Below, piece after piece: positions 10,380 through 19,575 of a stretch of DNA of 64,000 nucleotides. The notes beneath the pieces are model-generated. The model was not told where the DNA came from. It saw only the letters and a program-made list of their open reading frames with translations, and ran no database searches. Position 1 is the first letter of the stretch, and every line of letters begins with the position of its first letter. Source of the stretch: Moritella dasanensis ArB 0140 (GTDB lineage Bacteria; Pseudomonadota; Gammaproteobacteria; Enterobacterales; Moritellaceae); assembly GCF_000276805.1 (NCBI RefSeq), contig NZ_AKXQ01000003.1:186001-250000 (forward strand), written 5' to 3'. Both the position numbers and the translations under genes were made by a program.

Positions 10380-10889
10380 TTACCCTATTTTAGATATTTT
10401 AAGTAAGCGCTTTAAATCCTTTAATAAACCCGCTGATACTTTCAATGCCGCTGTTTTATCTGCAGGGAATTGATAACGCATGAAAACATTTCCTAATGGG
10501 TCAACTAAATATAGTGTATCCGTGATTAATTGCTGCTGGTTAACAGCGCTTAATTGTAATTTTGTGAGCGCTTGTGTATTGATACTCTCAGATTCAAATG
10601 AGGGCGTTGCAGTGAGATAGCGTTGCACGCGACGGCCTTCGGAAGCGAGTAGCGTATGCACTTGTTGGATTTGCCATATACTCTCTTGGCAAACGGCGCT
10701 GCAGTCTTCATTAGGATTATAGAGTAGTAACCAGGCTTGCGGTGCGGAGGCGAGGGTTAACGGTGGTGTTATTAATTCACCAGTATTGGTTTTAGCCCCT
10801 TGGTACCAGTCATTCACTAGCACCACTTTTGCGACTAAAATAGGAGCGATAAATAAACCGAGCATGATAAATAAAGGTTTCTTTTGCAT
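10380..10889 (-). CDS. Membrane-anchored SCO/thioredoxin-like protein of the oxidase cluster
   Basis: A 169-residue protein with an N-terminal membrane anchor (about residues 6-27) and a periplasmic domain. The domain shows YNPNEDCSAVCQESIWQIQ, a CxxxC pair placed like the copper-binding CxxxC of SCO proteins, and later YLVDPLGNVFMRY, which recalls the fold's second half. SCO proteins deliver or reduce copper at the CuA site of subunit II. No other SCO gene is seen in the cluster, so this may fill that role, though resemblance is distant and the C-terminal copper-binding His is not clear. It lies between the SURF1 gene and ctaA with short spacers. Confidence 0.7.
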   Translation of the reverse strand: MQKKPLFIMLGLFIAPILVAKVVLVNDWYQGAKTNTGELITPPLTLASAPQAWLLLYNPNEDCSAVCQESIWQIQQVHTLLASEGRRVQRYLTATPSFESESINTQALTKLQLSAVNQQQLITDTLYLVDPLGNVFMRYQFPADKTAALKVSAGLLKDLKRLLKISKIG

Positions 10890-10924
10890 GACTAATCCTT
10901 ATCTTGCATATAATTTTTCGTTAC

Positions 10925-11656
10925 TTAGGTATTTAGTTTGTTGGTTACTTGGTATTTCTTTATCCAGTAGCCACTGCACAGGCTTAATGCTAACGCTAAG
11001 GCAAACCATTGCACAGCATAGGCGGTATGCTTTGCTGGTGGCATGACGGTGATCTGCCAGGTTTTACTAAAGCCCACAGGGGAGTTACTTTTAAGCTGTA
11101 ATAGTAAGGGGGTCAGTGGCATATTTAGGGTGGTCTGCAGTTGTGAAATAGTTGTGCGCTGTATCACCAAGATATTATTTTCACCAGTATAGATATTATC
11201 ACCAAGTAACCAAGGTGATCCTTGTGCTGCGCTTAATGTGCCGGTTAAATGATAGTTACCGATGAATGCTGGTATTGCAGGTAATACTTGTCGTGATGGT
11301 GAAGCCGCTAGCCAACCTAGGTTTACTAATATGGTTTGTTCATCGCTGTGAAAAGGTAGGTATAAGTGATAACCGATACGTTTATTATTAATCTGATTAT
11401 CGAGTAATAGTGGCTGTTGATTATCAAAATAGCCTTGTAATGACACGGAATGGTGCAGGTTGCGCGCTGTTACTTGCGAGAGTGTGGTGATGACGGTTTT
11501 ATCGATATCCAATAGCGCTTGTTTTTCTTGCGCACGTGCAAGTTGCCACAGGCCCAGTTTCATACAAATACCGATGGCAAGTAGGCTAAAGATCACGAAC
11601 CCGATTAAGCGTTTAGGGTATTTAGGTTTTGGTATGGTAGTAACATGAGTTTGCAT
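10925..11656 (-). CDS. SURF1 family cytochrome oxidase assembly protein
   Basis: 243 residues with the SURF1 topology: an N-terminal helix (about 16-36), a periplasmic beta-rich domain, and a C-terminal helix (YAVQWFALALALSLCSGYWIKK). The family features WQLARAQEK after the first helix, GYFDNQQPLLLDNQ, and VNLGWLAA are present. SURF1 aids insertion or retention of heme A in subunit I. It is preceded by pyrC and followed by the SCO-like protein and ctaA on the same strand. GAGAG precedes the start. Confidence 0.9.
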   Translation of the reverse strand: MQTHVTTIPKPKYPKRLIGFVIFSLLAIGICMKLGLWQLARAQEKQALLDIDKTVITTLSQVTARNLHHSVSLQGYFDNQQPLLLDNQINNKRIGYHLYLPFHSDEQTILVNLGWLAASPSRQVLPAIPAFIGNYHLTGTLSAAQGSPWLLGDNIYTGENNILVIQRTTISQLQTTLNMPLTPLLLQLKSNSPVGFSKTWQITVMPPAKHTAYAVQWFALALALSLCSGYWIKKYQVTNKLNT

Positions 11657-11763
11657 ATCTACTCTCGATCAATAGCAGCGTGCAATTAAGAATAGAGTTG
11701 ATTTAATAAAGTGGGCGTAGAACAGTAGAAAAGTTAAATATATAAGTGGCTTACAGGAGAATA

Positions 11764-11784
11764 TCCCAGTACAGGGTACTGGGA
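11764..11784 (-). terminator. Hairpin after pyrC
   Basis: Perfect eight-base arms TCCCAGTA/TACTGGGA around a five-base loop, 25 bases beyond the pyrC stop. It has no T-run on the pyrC strand, so it may be a weak terminator or an RNA-stabilising stem between pyrC and the SURF1 gene. Confidence 0.45.
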
Positions 11785-11808
11785 GAGTAACACATGACTA
11801 AAACGGTG

Positions 11809-12840
11809 TTATTTAACTTGCCAAGCGATTGTTTCGCCGGTTCTGATTGGTACCATTTTCGCGTCACCAAAAGGTAGCGTTGTTGGTACTTGCCATGCAG
11901 ATTTTTCTAACGTGATCGTGTCAGTGTTGCGTGGTAAGTTATAAAAATCAGGACCATTAAAGCTGGCGAATGCTTCTAGCTTATCCAGCGCATTCTGTTG
12001 CTCAAATACTTCTGCATACAGCTCAATGGCAGCATGTGAGGTATAAGCGCCGGCACAACCACAAGCAGATTCTTTCTTGTCATCGGCGTGTGGCGCAGAA
12101 TCTGTACCCAGGAAGAACTTGTTGCTACCGCTTGTAGCGGCTTGAATCAGTGCGGCTTGATGGGTATTACGCTTCAAAATTGGTAAACAGTAGTAGTGTG
12201 GCTTGATGCCGCCAACTAACATGTGGTTACGGTTGAATAATAAGTGATGTGCTGTGATTGTTGCAGCAATATTGTCGCTCGCATTATTCACAAACTCAAC
12301 TGCATCTGCAGTCGTAATGTGTTCAAGCACAATTTTTAAATTTGGGAAATCAGCAATAACTGGTTTTAACACAGTATCTAAATATACTTTTTCACGATCA
12401 AAAATATCGATATCTGCATCTGTCACTTCACCGTGTAATAACAGTGGCATACCTGCATCTTGTAATGCTTGTAGCGCAGGATAAACATTCTTAATTGAGG
12501 TTACACCTGAAGATGAGTTTGTCGTCGCACCGGCTGGATAAAGCTTTGCTGCATAAACGATACCAGTTGCTTTTGCCGCGCGGATATCTTCAGCCGTTGT
12601 TTGGTCAGTCAAATAGATAGTCATTAATGGACTGAAAGTAGAACCTGCAGGTACGTTCGCTAAGATGCGTTGACGGTAGTCTTGGGCAATTTCAGCATTC
12701 GTTACGGGTGGTACTAGGTTCGGCATAATGATTGCGCGACCCATGTAACGGCTAATGTCAGCAACAGTATGTTTTAAAACATCACCATCTCGAAGGTGCA
12801 GGTGCCAGTCATCTGGGCGGGTGATCGTTAAAGTTTCCAT
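11809..12840 (-). CDS. pyrC: Dihydroorotase (pyrimidine biosynthesis)
   Basis: A 343-residue class II dihydroorotase, the zinc enzyme that closes N-carbamoyl-aspartate to dihydroorotate. The first metal-binding pair is [10 protein letters not shown] near residue 12. The carbamylated-lysine region is [11 protein letters not shown] near residue 100; further histidines lie in LLLHGEV and LEHITT. The catalytic Asp is in FLGTDSAPH. Length matches E. coli PyrC (348). GGAG lies upstream of the ATG. It sits inside the cytochrome oxidase cluster, on the same strand, between ctaE and the SURF1 gene, an unrelated function in that position. It has its own 254-base upstream spacer, so it probably has its own promoter. 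Confidence 0.95.
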   Translation of the reverse strand: METLTITRPDDWHLHLRDGDVLKHTVADISRYMGRAIIMPNLVPPVTNAEIAQDYRQRILANVPAGSTFSPLMTIYLTDQTTAEDIRAAKATGIVYAAKLYPAGATTNSSSGVTSIKNVYPALQALQDAGMPLLLHGEVTDADIDIFDREKVYLDTVLKPVIADFPNLKIVLEHITTADAVEFVNNASDNIAATITAHHLLFNRNHMLVGGIKPHYYCLPILKRNTHQAALIQAATSGSNKFFLGTDSAPHADDKKESACGCAGAYTSHAAIELYAEVFEQQNALDKLEAFASFNGPDFYNLPRNTDTITLEKSAWQVPTTLPFGDAKMVPIRTGETIAWQVK

Positions 12841-12925
12841 TTGCTTTCTCCATCGCTAATTTCCGCAGATTCTAAAGATTAATGCTGGTGAAGTCAAAGC
12901 GCTAGTCGCAATTGGTGAGAAAAGA

Positions 12926-12970
12926 CGATACCAAGCAAGCCTATTGTTAATTTTAGCTTATTTGGTATCG
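12926..12970 (-). terminator. Hairpin in the ctaE-pyrC spacer
   Basis: Outer arms CGATACCAA/TTGGTATCG with an inner AGC/GCT pair. It lies after the ctaE end and before pyrC and could separate the two transcription units. No run of T follows on the reverse strand. Confidence 0.45.
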
Positions 12971-13052
12971 AAGTCGTCGTATATTGTTAGGTTAAAGTGA
13001 TCGTGAGGGCGACTGTTCAAGGTCGATATTGTTAATCTTAAAACTAGAATCG

Positions 13053-13103
13053 TCACTAAACAATTTCACTAAACAATGTCATTAAAGAGTGTGACTAAAC
13101 AAT
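13053..13103. repeat. Tandem 13-bp repeat overlapping the ctaE stop codon
   Basis: Four units at exact 13-base steps, starting at 13053, 13066, 13079 and 13092, based on TCACTAAACAAT. The third is degenerate. The last copy covers the end of ctaE including its TAG stop (13095-13097), so the array seems to have grown outward from the 3' end of the gene. Confidence 0.85.
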
Positions 13104-13991
13104 ATAGACAAACAGAAATAAAATTATCCAGACCACATCAACAAAATGCCAGTACCAAGCCGCGGCTTCAAAAGCAAAATGTTTGCCTGGGGTAAAGTGA
13201 CCGTTGATAACTCGCAATAGCATCACTGTTAACATGATCACGCCCAATGTAACGTGCATACCATGAAAACCGGTGAGCATATAAAAGGTATTACCGTAGA
13301 CGCCGGAATCAAAACGCAATGATAATTCTTGATAAGCGTGTAGGTATTCTTCTACTTGGAAGAATAAGAAGGTAATACCCAGCGCCACGGTAATTGCTAA
13401 CCAAGTGACTAACTTGGCACGGTGCTTGGCAATCAGATTATGATGCGCAAAATGTAACGTCACTGACGAGGTAATCAAAATGATGGTATTGACGAGTGGT
13501 AGCCCATACCAAGGCATAGCTTGTGTTTCTCTCCCGTCTGGGGTGATGGTTAATGGCCACGTAGGGATAAAGTCAGCCCAAATTACCGCATGGGTCATGG
13601 CGTTATTACCTTCACCACCGAGCCACGGAATAGACAAGTTTCGCAGGTAAAACAATACCCCAAATAACGCCACAAAAAACATCACTTCAGAAAAGATAAA
13701 CCACAACATACCCATTCTAAAGGAACGATCTAGCTGTTCATTATAGAGGCCTTTCATCGATTCGCTAATGACATTACGAAACCAACTAAACAGCATGAAT
13801 AATAAGATGGCGATACCGACAAATAAAATGGGTATGCCAGTATTACTGCCTTCTTTACCGATCATTTGTACTGTGGTTGCAGCGCCAATAGCAATGATGA
13901 AAAGAGCGATGGCACCGACTAAAGGCCAAGCACTACTGGCTGGTACATAGTAGTTCTTTGGGGCTTTGGCGTATTCGTTATTATCTGGCAT
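13095..13991 (-). CDS. ctaE: Cytochrome c oxidase subunit III
   Basis: 298 residues with about seven membrane helices, the third core subunit of the heme-copper oxidase. Family sequence is clear in SEVMFFVALFGVLFYLR, the glutamate-bearing helix FLFFQVEEYLHAY, GFHGMHVTLGVIML, and the end AAAWYWHFVDVVWIILF. Subunit III stabilises turnover of subunit I. AGGAG sits upstream of the ATG. It follows ctaG by about 20 bases in the order ctaC-ctaD-ctaG-ctaE usual for proteobacterial aa3 oxidases. Confidence 0.95.
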   Translation of the reverse strand: MPDNNEYAKAPKNYYVPASSAWPLVGAIALFIIAIGAATTVQMIGKEGSNTGIPILFVGIAILLFMLFSWFRNVISESMKGLYNEQLDRSFRMGMLWFIFSEVMFFVALFGVLFYLRNLSIPWLGGEGNNAMTHAVIWADFIPTWPLTITPDGRETQAMPWYGLPLVNTIILITSSVTLHFAHHNLIAKHRAKLVTWLAITVALGITFLFFQVEEYLHAYQELSLRFDSGVYGNTFYMLTGFHGMHVTLGVIMLTVMLLRVINGHFTPGKHFAFEAAAWYWHFVDVVWIILFLFVYIV

Positions 13992-14012
13992 TACAAGGCT
14001 CCTAGCGCATCG

Positions 14013-14564
14013 TTACTTTTTTTGGTTCATTGCTAAATCAGCATTGGGCTCGTTTTTAAACAGGGTGTAGGCGAGGGTTAATGTCGATATATCGGCTGGT
14101 ATATTGGGGTCGATATAAAAGATAAGTGGCATCGTCGCCTCTTCATTTGCCGCTAACATTTGTTCTTGAAAGCAAAAGCATTCTGTTTTGACGAGGTATT
14201 GTGCGCCATAACCTGGACTGATCGACGGTACCGCGCGGCCAAAGGTGTCTTGGTCACTTTGATTAACCGCCATAAAGCTGACTTGATAACGTTCACCAGG
14301 ATGTAACTCAATACTGTTAATCTCCGGCTTAAATTGCCAAGGTAATTGTTTATTTAGATAGGTAACAAACTCAACTTTAACAGTGCGAGACTCATCGACA
14401 GTTGTCATCGGTACAGATGATTCTCGGCTATAATCCTTACCGTTTAGCCCGGTAATGTCACAAAACACATCATAGAGTGGCACCAAGGCAAAACCGAACC
14501 CGAACATACCGACGGCGCTAAAAATCAGCAAGCGTAAGTGTTTTTTTATTTTAGGTGCTGTCAT
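14013..14564 (-). CDS. ctaG: Cytochrome c oxidase assembly protein CtaG (Cox11)
   Basis: A 183-residue copper chaperone with one N-terminal membrane helix (about residues 10-28) and a periplasmic immunoglobulin-like domain. The conserved copper-binding ECFCF motif is visible (VKTECFCFQEQ), as is FYIDPNIP near the end. Cox11 inserts copper at the CuB site of subunit I. Its ATG overlaps the ctaD stop by one base (TAATG), so chaperone and target subunit are translationally coupled. Confidence 0.95.
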   Translation of the reverse strand: MTAPKIKKHLRLLIFSAVGMFGFGFALVPLYDVFCDITGLNGKDYSRESSVPMTTVDESRTVKVEFVTYLNKQLPWQFKPEINSIELHPGERYQVSFMAVNQSDQDTFGRAVPSISPGYGAQYLVKTECFCFQEQMLAANEEATMPLIFYIDPNIPADISTLTLAYTLFKNEPNADLAMNQKK

Positions 14565-16201
14565 TATTTCACCTCAGGTGGGGTATCAAAGGTGTGATAA
14601 GGCGCGGGAGACGGTACCGTCCATTCTAATCCTTCAGCACCTTCCCAAGGTTTTGCTGGGGCTTTTTGACCACCACGAACGGCCATTATCACAACGGCAA
14701 CAAAAAGGAGTTGCGAAAGACCAAACATGAAACCACCTATACTGACGATCTTGTTAATATCGGCAAATTGCAGTGCGTAATCAGGTATACGGCGTGGCAT
14801 ACCTGCAAGACCTAAGAAATGCATCGGGAAAAATAGAATGTTGACCGAGATAAGTGAACACCAAAAATGCCATTTACCCAGTCTTTCATTGAACATGTAG
14901 CCGGTCCATTTAGGTAGCCAGTAATAGGCTGCCGCCATAATCGAGAACACCGCGCCAGTGACCAGTACGTAATGAAAGTGAGCCACAACAAAGTAGGTAT
15001 CATGATATTGAAAATCGGCGGGGGTAATGGCCAGCATCAGTCCCGAAAAACCACCTATGGTAAACAATACAATGAAAGCCAGTGAAAATAGCATGGGTAC
15101 TTCAAAGGTGATCGAACCACGCCAGAGTGTTGATACCCAGTTAAATATTTTCACCCCCGTCGGTACCGATATCAGCATGGTGCAATACATAAAGAATAGT
15201 TCTGCGGCAAGTGGCAGACCGACGGTAAACATGTGATGTGCCCACACGGTGAAGCTTAAAATAGCAATGGATGCAGTGGCGTACACCATCGAGTGATAAC
15301 CAAATAACTGTTTACGAGCAAAGGTCGGAATGATCGCAGAGATAATGCCAAATGATGGCAAGATCATGATATAAACTTCGGGATGACCAAAGAACCAGAA
15401 TATGTGCTGGAAGAGTACCGGATCGCCACCGCCAGCAGCATCAAAGAAACTGGTACCAAAATACTTATCGGTTAAGATCATTGTCACTGCACCTGCCAAT
15501 ACTGGCATAACAGCAATTAATAGGAATGCGGTAATTAACCAGGTCCACACGAACATTGGCATTTTCATCATTGTCATGCCCGGTGCGCGCATATTTAAAA
15601 TAGTGACGATGACGTTAATCGCCCCCATTATCGAGCTGATCCCCATTAAATGTACCGAGAATACAAACATCGCGGTACTGTCGGGACTGTATTTAGTTGA
15701 TAAGGGTGGATAGAAGGTCCAACCAAAATTAGGCCCGCCACCTTCTGTAAATAGCGATAGCAGCAATAATGAAAAAGCAAACGGTAAGATCCAAAAACTC
15801 CAGTTATTCATGCGTGGCAAGGCCATATCTGGTGCCCCGATCATTAGCGGCAACATCCAGTTGGCCAAACCTACAAAGGCGGGCATCACGGCGCCAAACA
15901 CCATGATTAACCCATGTGATGTGGTCATTTGATTGAAGAAATTAGGTTCGACTAATTGCAGGCCGGGTTGGAATAGTTCTGCACGAATGATCATGGCCAT
16001 AGCGCCACCAATAAAAAACATCGTCAAACTAAACCACAAATATAGGCTGCCGATGTCTTTATGGTTAGTGGAAAATAACCAACGTTTATAACCTTTAGGC
16101 GCGCCGTGATGCTCAGCACCCTGGTGTGGATCGGCGTGGTGTAAATCAGAAGTAGAGTTAATCATTTGCTCGGCATTATCTTTTATTTTAATATCACTCA
16201 T
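14564..16201 (-). CDS. ctaD: Cytochrome c oxidase subunit I
   Basis: The 545-residue, twelve-helix catalytic subunit holding heme a and the heme a3-CuB centre. Diagnostic segments include TTSHGLIMVFGAVMP (heme a ligand region), FWFFGHPEVYIMILPSFG (CuB His and cross-linked Tyr), WAHHMFTVGLP (two further CuB ligands), and HDTYFVVAHFHYVL (heme ligands). The His-rich N-terminal tail (HHADPHQGAEHHGAP) is cytoplasmic. It reduces oxygen to water and pumps protons. AAGGGA precedes the start, and the gene lies about 20 bases after ctaC. Confidence 0.97.
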   Translation of the reverse strand: MSDIKIKDNAEQMINSTSDLHHADPHQGAEHHGAPKGYKRWLFSTNHKDIGSLYLWFSLTMFFIGGAMAMIIRAELFQPGLQLVEPNFFNQMTTSHGLIMVFGAVMPAFVGLANWMLPLMIGAPDMALPRMNNWSFWILPFAFSLLLLSLFTEGGGPNFGWTFYPPLSTKYSPDSTAMFVFSVHLMGISSIMGAINVIVTILNMRAPGMTMMKMPMFVWTWLITAFLLIAVMPVLAGAVTMILTDKYFGTSFFDAAGGGDPVLFQHIFWFFGHPEVYIMILPSFGIISAIIPTFARKQLFGYHSMVYATASIAILSFTVWAHHMFTVGLPLAAELFFMYCTMLISVPTGVKIFNWVSTLWRGSITFEVPMLFSLAFIVLFTIGGFSGLMLAITPADFQYHDTYFVVAHFHYVLVTGAVFSIMAAAYYWLPKWTGYMFNERLGKWHFWCSLISVNILFFPMHFLGLAGMPRRIPDYALQFADINKIVSIGGFMFGLSQLLFVAVVIMAVRGGQKAPAKPWEGAEGLEWTVPSPAPYHTFDTPPEVK

Positions 16202-16223
16202 GTGCAGTCCCTTGAATTACCGA

Positions 16224-17369
16224 TTAGTTGCTATTGGTTAATGCAGTGTCGATTTGTGCTGGCTGTACAATGTCACCGGTATTATTGTCCCAAGCATTGC
16301 GTTCATAGGTGATAACGGCTGCGAGCTCTTTTTTTGTTAACTGTTTGGCAAATGCAGCCATGGCAGTACCGGGTACGCCTTGCAGGACAATATTGATGTG
16401 TTTATTGACATCGCCAAGTGCAACTGGACTGTTTTTTAATGCGGGGAACGCGCCGGGAATACCTTGTCCGCCAGCTTGGTGACAAGCTGCGCAGGTACGG
16501 TTATAGACGGTTTCACCAAGCGTCATCATTGTTGGCATGTCCATTGTTTTGGTCAGGCTTTGCTGTTCTGCTTGTAACTGCTGATTCGCCGTGATCTTTG
16601 CCTGTGCTAGCCAGTCATCAAAAGCTTCAGGCTCTAGTGCGGTGACCACAATTGGCATGAAGCCATGATCTTTACCACACAGTTCAGCGCATTGGCCGCG
16701 GTAGGTACCGGGAGTATCAATTTTGGTCCAAGCCTCGTTAATAAAACCGGGATTGGCGTCTTTTTTTACGGCAAAGGCTGGTACCCACCATGAATGGATA
16801 ACATCGTCGGCAGTAACCAAGAAACGGATTTTTTTATTGATCGGTAATACCAGAGGGTTATCGACTTCTTTTAGATAATAAGGCTGTTTCTCAACTTCGT
16901 TATTAATTTCTGCTTGGCTGGTGGTTAAACGGCTATAGAATTCAAGATCATGATCGAAATAACGATAATGCCACTTCCATTGCGAACCTGTTATTTGAAT
17001 GGTGATATCCGCTTCACTGGTATCTTCCATTAAGATGAGCGCTTGGGTTGATGGGATCGCCATGGCAATTAAAATGACGATGGGGATCGCGGTCCAAATT
17101 ATTTCGACTGTTGTGCTTTCATGGAACTTGGCAGCGATGGCTCCTTGGGACTTACGGTGACGATATAAAGACCAAAACATGATGCCAAAAACAATGACTG
17201 CAATCGCAATACAAATATAGAGAATGGTCATGTGTAAGTTATAAACGGTATTACTGATACCTGTGACGCCCTCGGTCATATTCAGTGTCGACTGCTGGGC
17301 AAATAGCGGTGTTGATACAATCCCTAGTACAGATGCGATTAGTGGTGTTGTTAGTTTAGATAAGCGCAC
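16224..17369 (-). CDS. ctaC: Cytochrome c oxidase subunit II with fused cytochrome c domain
   Basis: First gene of the oxidase cluster. The subunit has a signal peptide, two membrane helices (around 50-70 and 90-110) and the CuA domain with YRGQCAELCGKDHGFM. A C-terminal cytochrome c domain with heme-binding CAACH follows, as in caa3-type oxidases, so electrons may be taken up on the enzyme itself. I prefer the GTG at 17369 over the ATG at 17393. GGGAGG lies four bases before the GTG, and that start gives a clean Sec signal peptide (MRLSKLTTPLIASVLGIVS, then TPLFA). The longer start would put an acidic stretch in front of it. Confidence 0.93.
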   Translation of the reverse strand: MRLSKLTTPLIASVLGIVSTPLFAQQSTLNMTEGVTGISNTVYNLHMTILYICIAIAVIVFGIMFWSLYRHRKSQGAIAAKFHESTTVEIIWTAIPIVILIAMAIPSTQALILMEDTSEADITIQITGSQWKWHYRYFDHDLEFYSRLTTSQAEINNEVEKQPYYLKEVDNPLVLPINKKIRFLVTADDVIHSWWVPAFAVKKDANPGFINEAWTKIDTPGTYRGQCAELCGKDHGFMPIVVTALEPEAFDDWLAQAKITANQQLQAEQQSLTKTMDMPTMMTLGETVYNRTCAACHQAGGQGIPGAFPALKNSPVALGDVNKHINIVLQGVPGTAMAAFAKQLTKKELAAVITYERNAWDNNTGDIVQPAQIDTALTNSN

Positions 17370-17549
17370 ATAACCTCCCTCAAAATTATCCATAATGACT
17401 CGTAAGATATAGATTAGATAATGAGTGAATTGTGTCCTTTGCTACGACGCTAAGCATTTAACAATCCACTGTTATTTGCCGAAGTATAGTTACAGAAATG
17501 TTAATTGTGCTACTTTGTGGCGAAGATAAATTACTTTATGTATTGCGCA

Positions 17550-17822
17550 TCAAGCATTGAAGGTAACAATCTCAAATGATTGCTTTAATGTTGTTATTTG
17601 AGCCTGTAATCGCGCGATGTGGCTGGCAACTGATTGTGATAAGTCTTGTTGCTCTTGGTCTTTGACACTATCTAAGCGCATTACTTTTAATTTGATGATC
17701 TGTGTGTCGGTCATGAGATTGTCAATATGCTGCATCATTTCGGGGTTGGGATATTTTTCTTTGAGCGACTCAAGTTGATTGGTAAAGTCTACAAATGCGC
17801 GTTCAATTTCGATAAGGGTCAT
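17550..17822 (-). CDS. Small helical protein of unknown function
   Basis: A 90-residue hydrophilic protein, predicted all-helical and possibly coiled-coil (DLSQSVASHIARLQAQITTLK), with no membrane segment or known motif. The start is taken at the ATG of MTLIEIERAF, because AGGAGT lies five bases upstream; an ATG 18 bases further upstream would place that site inside the gene. It lies upstream of the ctaC gene on the same strand, about 180 bases away, and is probably separate from it. Function unknown. Confidence 0.6.
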   Translation of the reverse strand: MTLIEIERAFVDFTNQLESLKEKYPNPEMMQHIDNLMTDTQIIKLKVMRLDSVKDQEQQDLSQSVASHIARLQAQITTLKQSFEIVTFNA

Positions 17823-18252
17823 CGCAACTCCTAATAACAATTTAAAGGGATTAATCTGGCTAACGTTAAATTGATTATAGTGTATATTTTCATTTTCTAC
17901 TGCGCAGGGAATTCAGTTTTCTGTGGGGGCGATAAACAGCATATTAGTATCAGAATGGCGGGGTGATTTGTTAGATTGGGAGATGAATGGTCAGAACGTC
18001 GATGGTGACTAATTAACCAACGTTGCGATATGTTGAGATATAAAGTTGTAAAATTTATTGTTTTTTATCTTATTTGCCCATAAAAATCATTTTTGTTCTT
18101 GAATTTTAACTTTTCATCCATACATTATAAGCAAATAAATTATTTAAGTGCTATATAGAGCGGCAATGCTCGATTTTTTTATTGCTGCTAGCTATAATGT
18201 CGCGTCATAAATTTCCAGTTGGAAATGTTATAAATTACTTAGAGGTATCTAA
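17823..18252 (+). promoter_or_regulatory. Spacer with probable tig promoter and a palindromic leader
   Basis: No gene seen. A -10 hexamer TATAAT lies at 18193-18198, about 55 bases before the tig ATG, without a good -35. Just upstream is a small stem GAGC-GGCAAT-GCTC followed by seven T (18158-18180), which could be a weak terminator. The probable leader contains a perfect palindrome ATTTCCAGTTGGAAAT at 18211-18226, then the ribosome-binding site AGAGGT before ATG 18253. Confidence 0.5.
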
Positions 18253-19563
18253 ATGCAAGTTTCTGTAGAGACGACTCAAGGCCTAGAGCGCCGTTTAACT
18301 ATCACAGTTCCAGCTGCAACAGTTAGCAAAGAAATCGATAACCGTTTACGTGGTTTAGCAAAAACTCAACGTATCGATGGTTTCCGTCCTGGTAAAGTTC
18401 CAGCTAAAGTAATCAAGAAACGTTTTGGCGCTGCTGTAGCTGAAGAAGTTGCTGGTGAAATCATGCAACGTAACTTCTACGAAGCAATCGTAGCTGAAAA
18501 ATTAAACTTAGCTGGTGCTCCAACACTAGAACCAGCAGCCGTTAAAGAAGGCGAAGACTTCTCTTTCACTGCAACACTTGAAGTTTACCCTGAATTCGAA
18601 GTTGCTGGTATCGAAGCAATGACTATCGAAAAATCAGTATCTTCAGTAACTGAAGCTGATGTTGATGGCATGATCGAAACGTTACGTAAGCAACACGCTG
18701 AGTGGGTTACTGCTGATCGCGCTGCTGAAGCTAACGACCAAGTTAAAGTTAATTTTAACGGTAGCATCGACGGTGAAGAATTCGAAGGCGGCAAAGCTGA
18801 AGACTTTACACTAGCTATGGGCCAAGGTCGTATGATCCCTGGCTTCGAAGAAGGCATCGTAGGTAAATCTGCTGGCGAAGAGTTCACTGTTGAAGTAACT
18901 TTCCCTGAAGAATACCATGCAGAAAACCTAAAAGGTAAAACTGCAAGCTTCGCTATCACGCTAAACGCTGTTGAAGCGCAAGAACTTCCAGAAATCAATG
19001 CTGAATTTGTAGGTAAATTTGGTGTTGAAGACGGTACTCTTGAGTCTCTAAAAGCTGAAATCAGCAAAAACATGAGCCGTGAACTTGAGCAAGCTATCAA
19101 AGCTGACACAAAAACTAAAGTGCTTGACGCATTAGTTGCATCAAATGACATCGACGTTCCTGCTGCACTAGTTAAGCAAGAAATCGTTACATTACGTGAG
19201 CAAGCTATGCAACGTTTTGGTCAAATGGCGCCACAAAACGCACCTGAACTTCCTGATGAGTTATTCACAGAGCAAGCTAGCCGTCGTGTTCGCATCGGTC
19301 TAGTACTTGGTGAATTCATCAAAGTAAACGAAATCACTGCAGATGACGCACGTGTTCAAGACATGATCGCATCTATGGCTTCTGCATACGAAGATCCAGC
19401 TGAAGTAATCGCACACTACAAAGACAACGAACAAGCACTAGAAAACGTTCGTAACGTAGCTGTTGAAGACCAAGCTATTGATTTAGTATTAGAAAAAGCT
19501 AACGTTTCAGAAAAAGAAGTTGCGTTTGAAGAACTAATGAATAAAGCGACTCAAAACGCATAA
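18253..19563 (+). CDS. tig: Trigger factor, ribosome-associated chaperone and prolyl isomerase
   Basis: 436 residues with the three trigger-factor domains. The N-terminal ribosome-binding domain carries the signature [17 protein letters not shown] (about residues 44-60). An FKBP-type peptidyl-prolyl isomerase domain spans roughly 155-240 ([19 protein letters not shown], then [10 protein letters not shown]-like sequence), and a helical C-terminal chaperone domain follows. It binds L23 at the tunnel exit and shields nascent chains. Codon use is biased to a narrow set, as for a highly expressed gene. It precedes clpP-clpX-lon as in E. coli, with an internal hairpin and promoter before clpP. Confidence 0.97.
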   Translation: MQVSVETTQGLERRLTITVPAATVSKEIDNRLRGLAKTQRIDGFRPGKVPAKVIKKRFGAAVAEEVAGEIMQRNFYEAIVAEKLNLAGAPTLEPAAVKEGEDFSFTATLEVYPEFEVAGIEAMTIEKSVSSVTEADVDGMIETLRKQHAEWVTADRAAEANDQVKVNFNGSIDGEEFEGGKAEDFTLAMGQGRMIPGFEEGIVGKSAGEEFTVEVTFPEEYHAENLKGKTASFAITLNAVEAQELPEINAEFVGKFGVEDGTLESLKAEISKNMSRELEQAIKADTKTKVLDALVASNDIDVPAALVKQEIVTLREQAMQRFGQMAPQNAPELPDELFTEQASRRVRIGLVLGEFIKVNEITADDARVQDMIASMASAYEDPAEVIAHYKDNEQALENVRNVAVEDQAIDLVLEKANVSEKEVAFEELMNKATQNA

Positions 19564-19575
19564 TTGTTGATTCGA

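Noticed and set aside
18585-19151. Open frame of 188 codons on the reverse strand across tig
   Set aside because: It is a by-product of the strong codon bias of trigger factor; the translation is low-complexity Ser/Ala/Thr with no domain.
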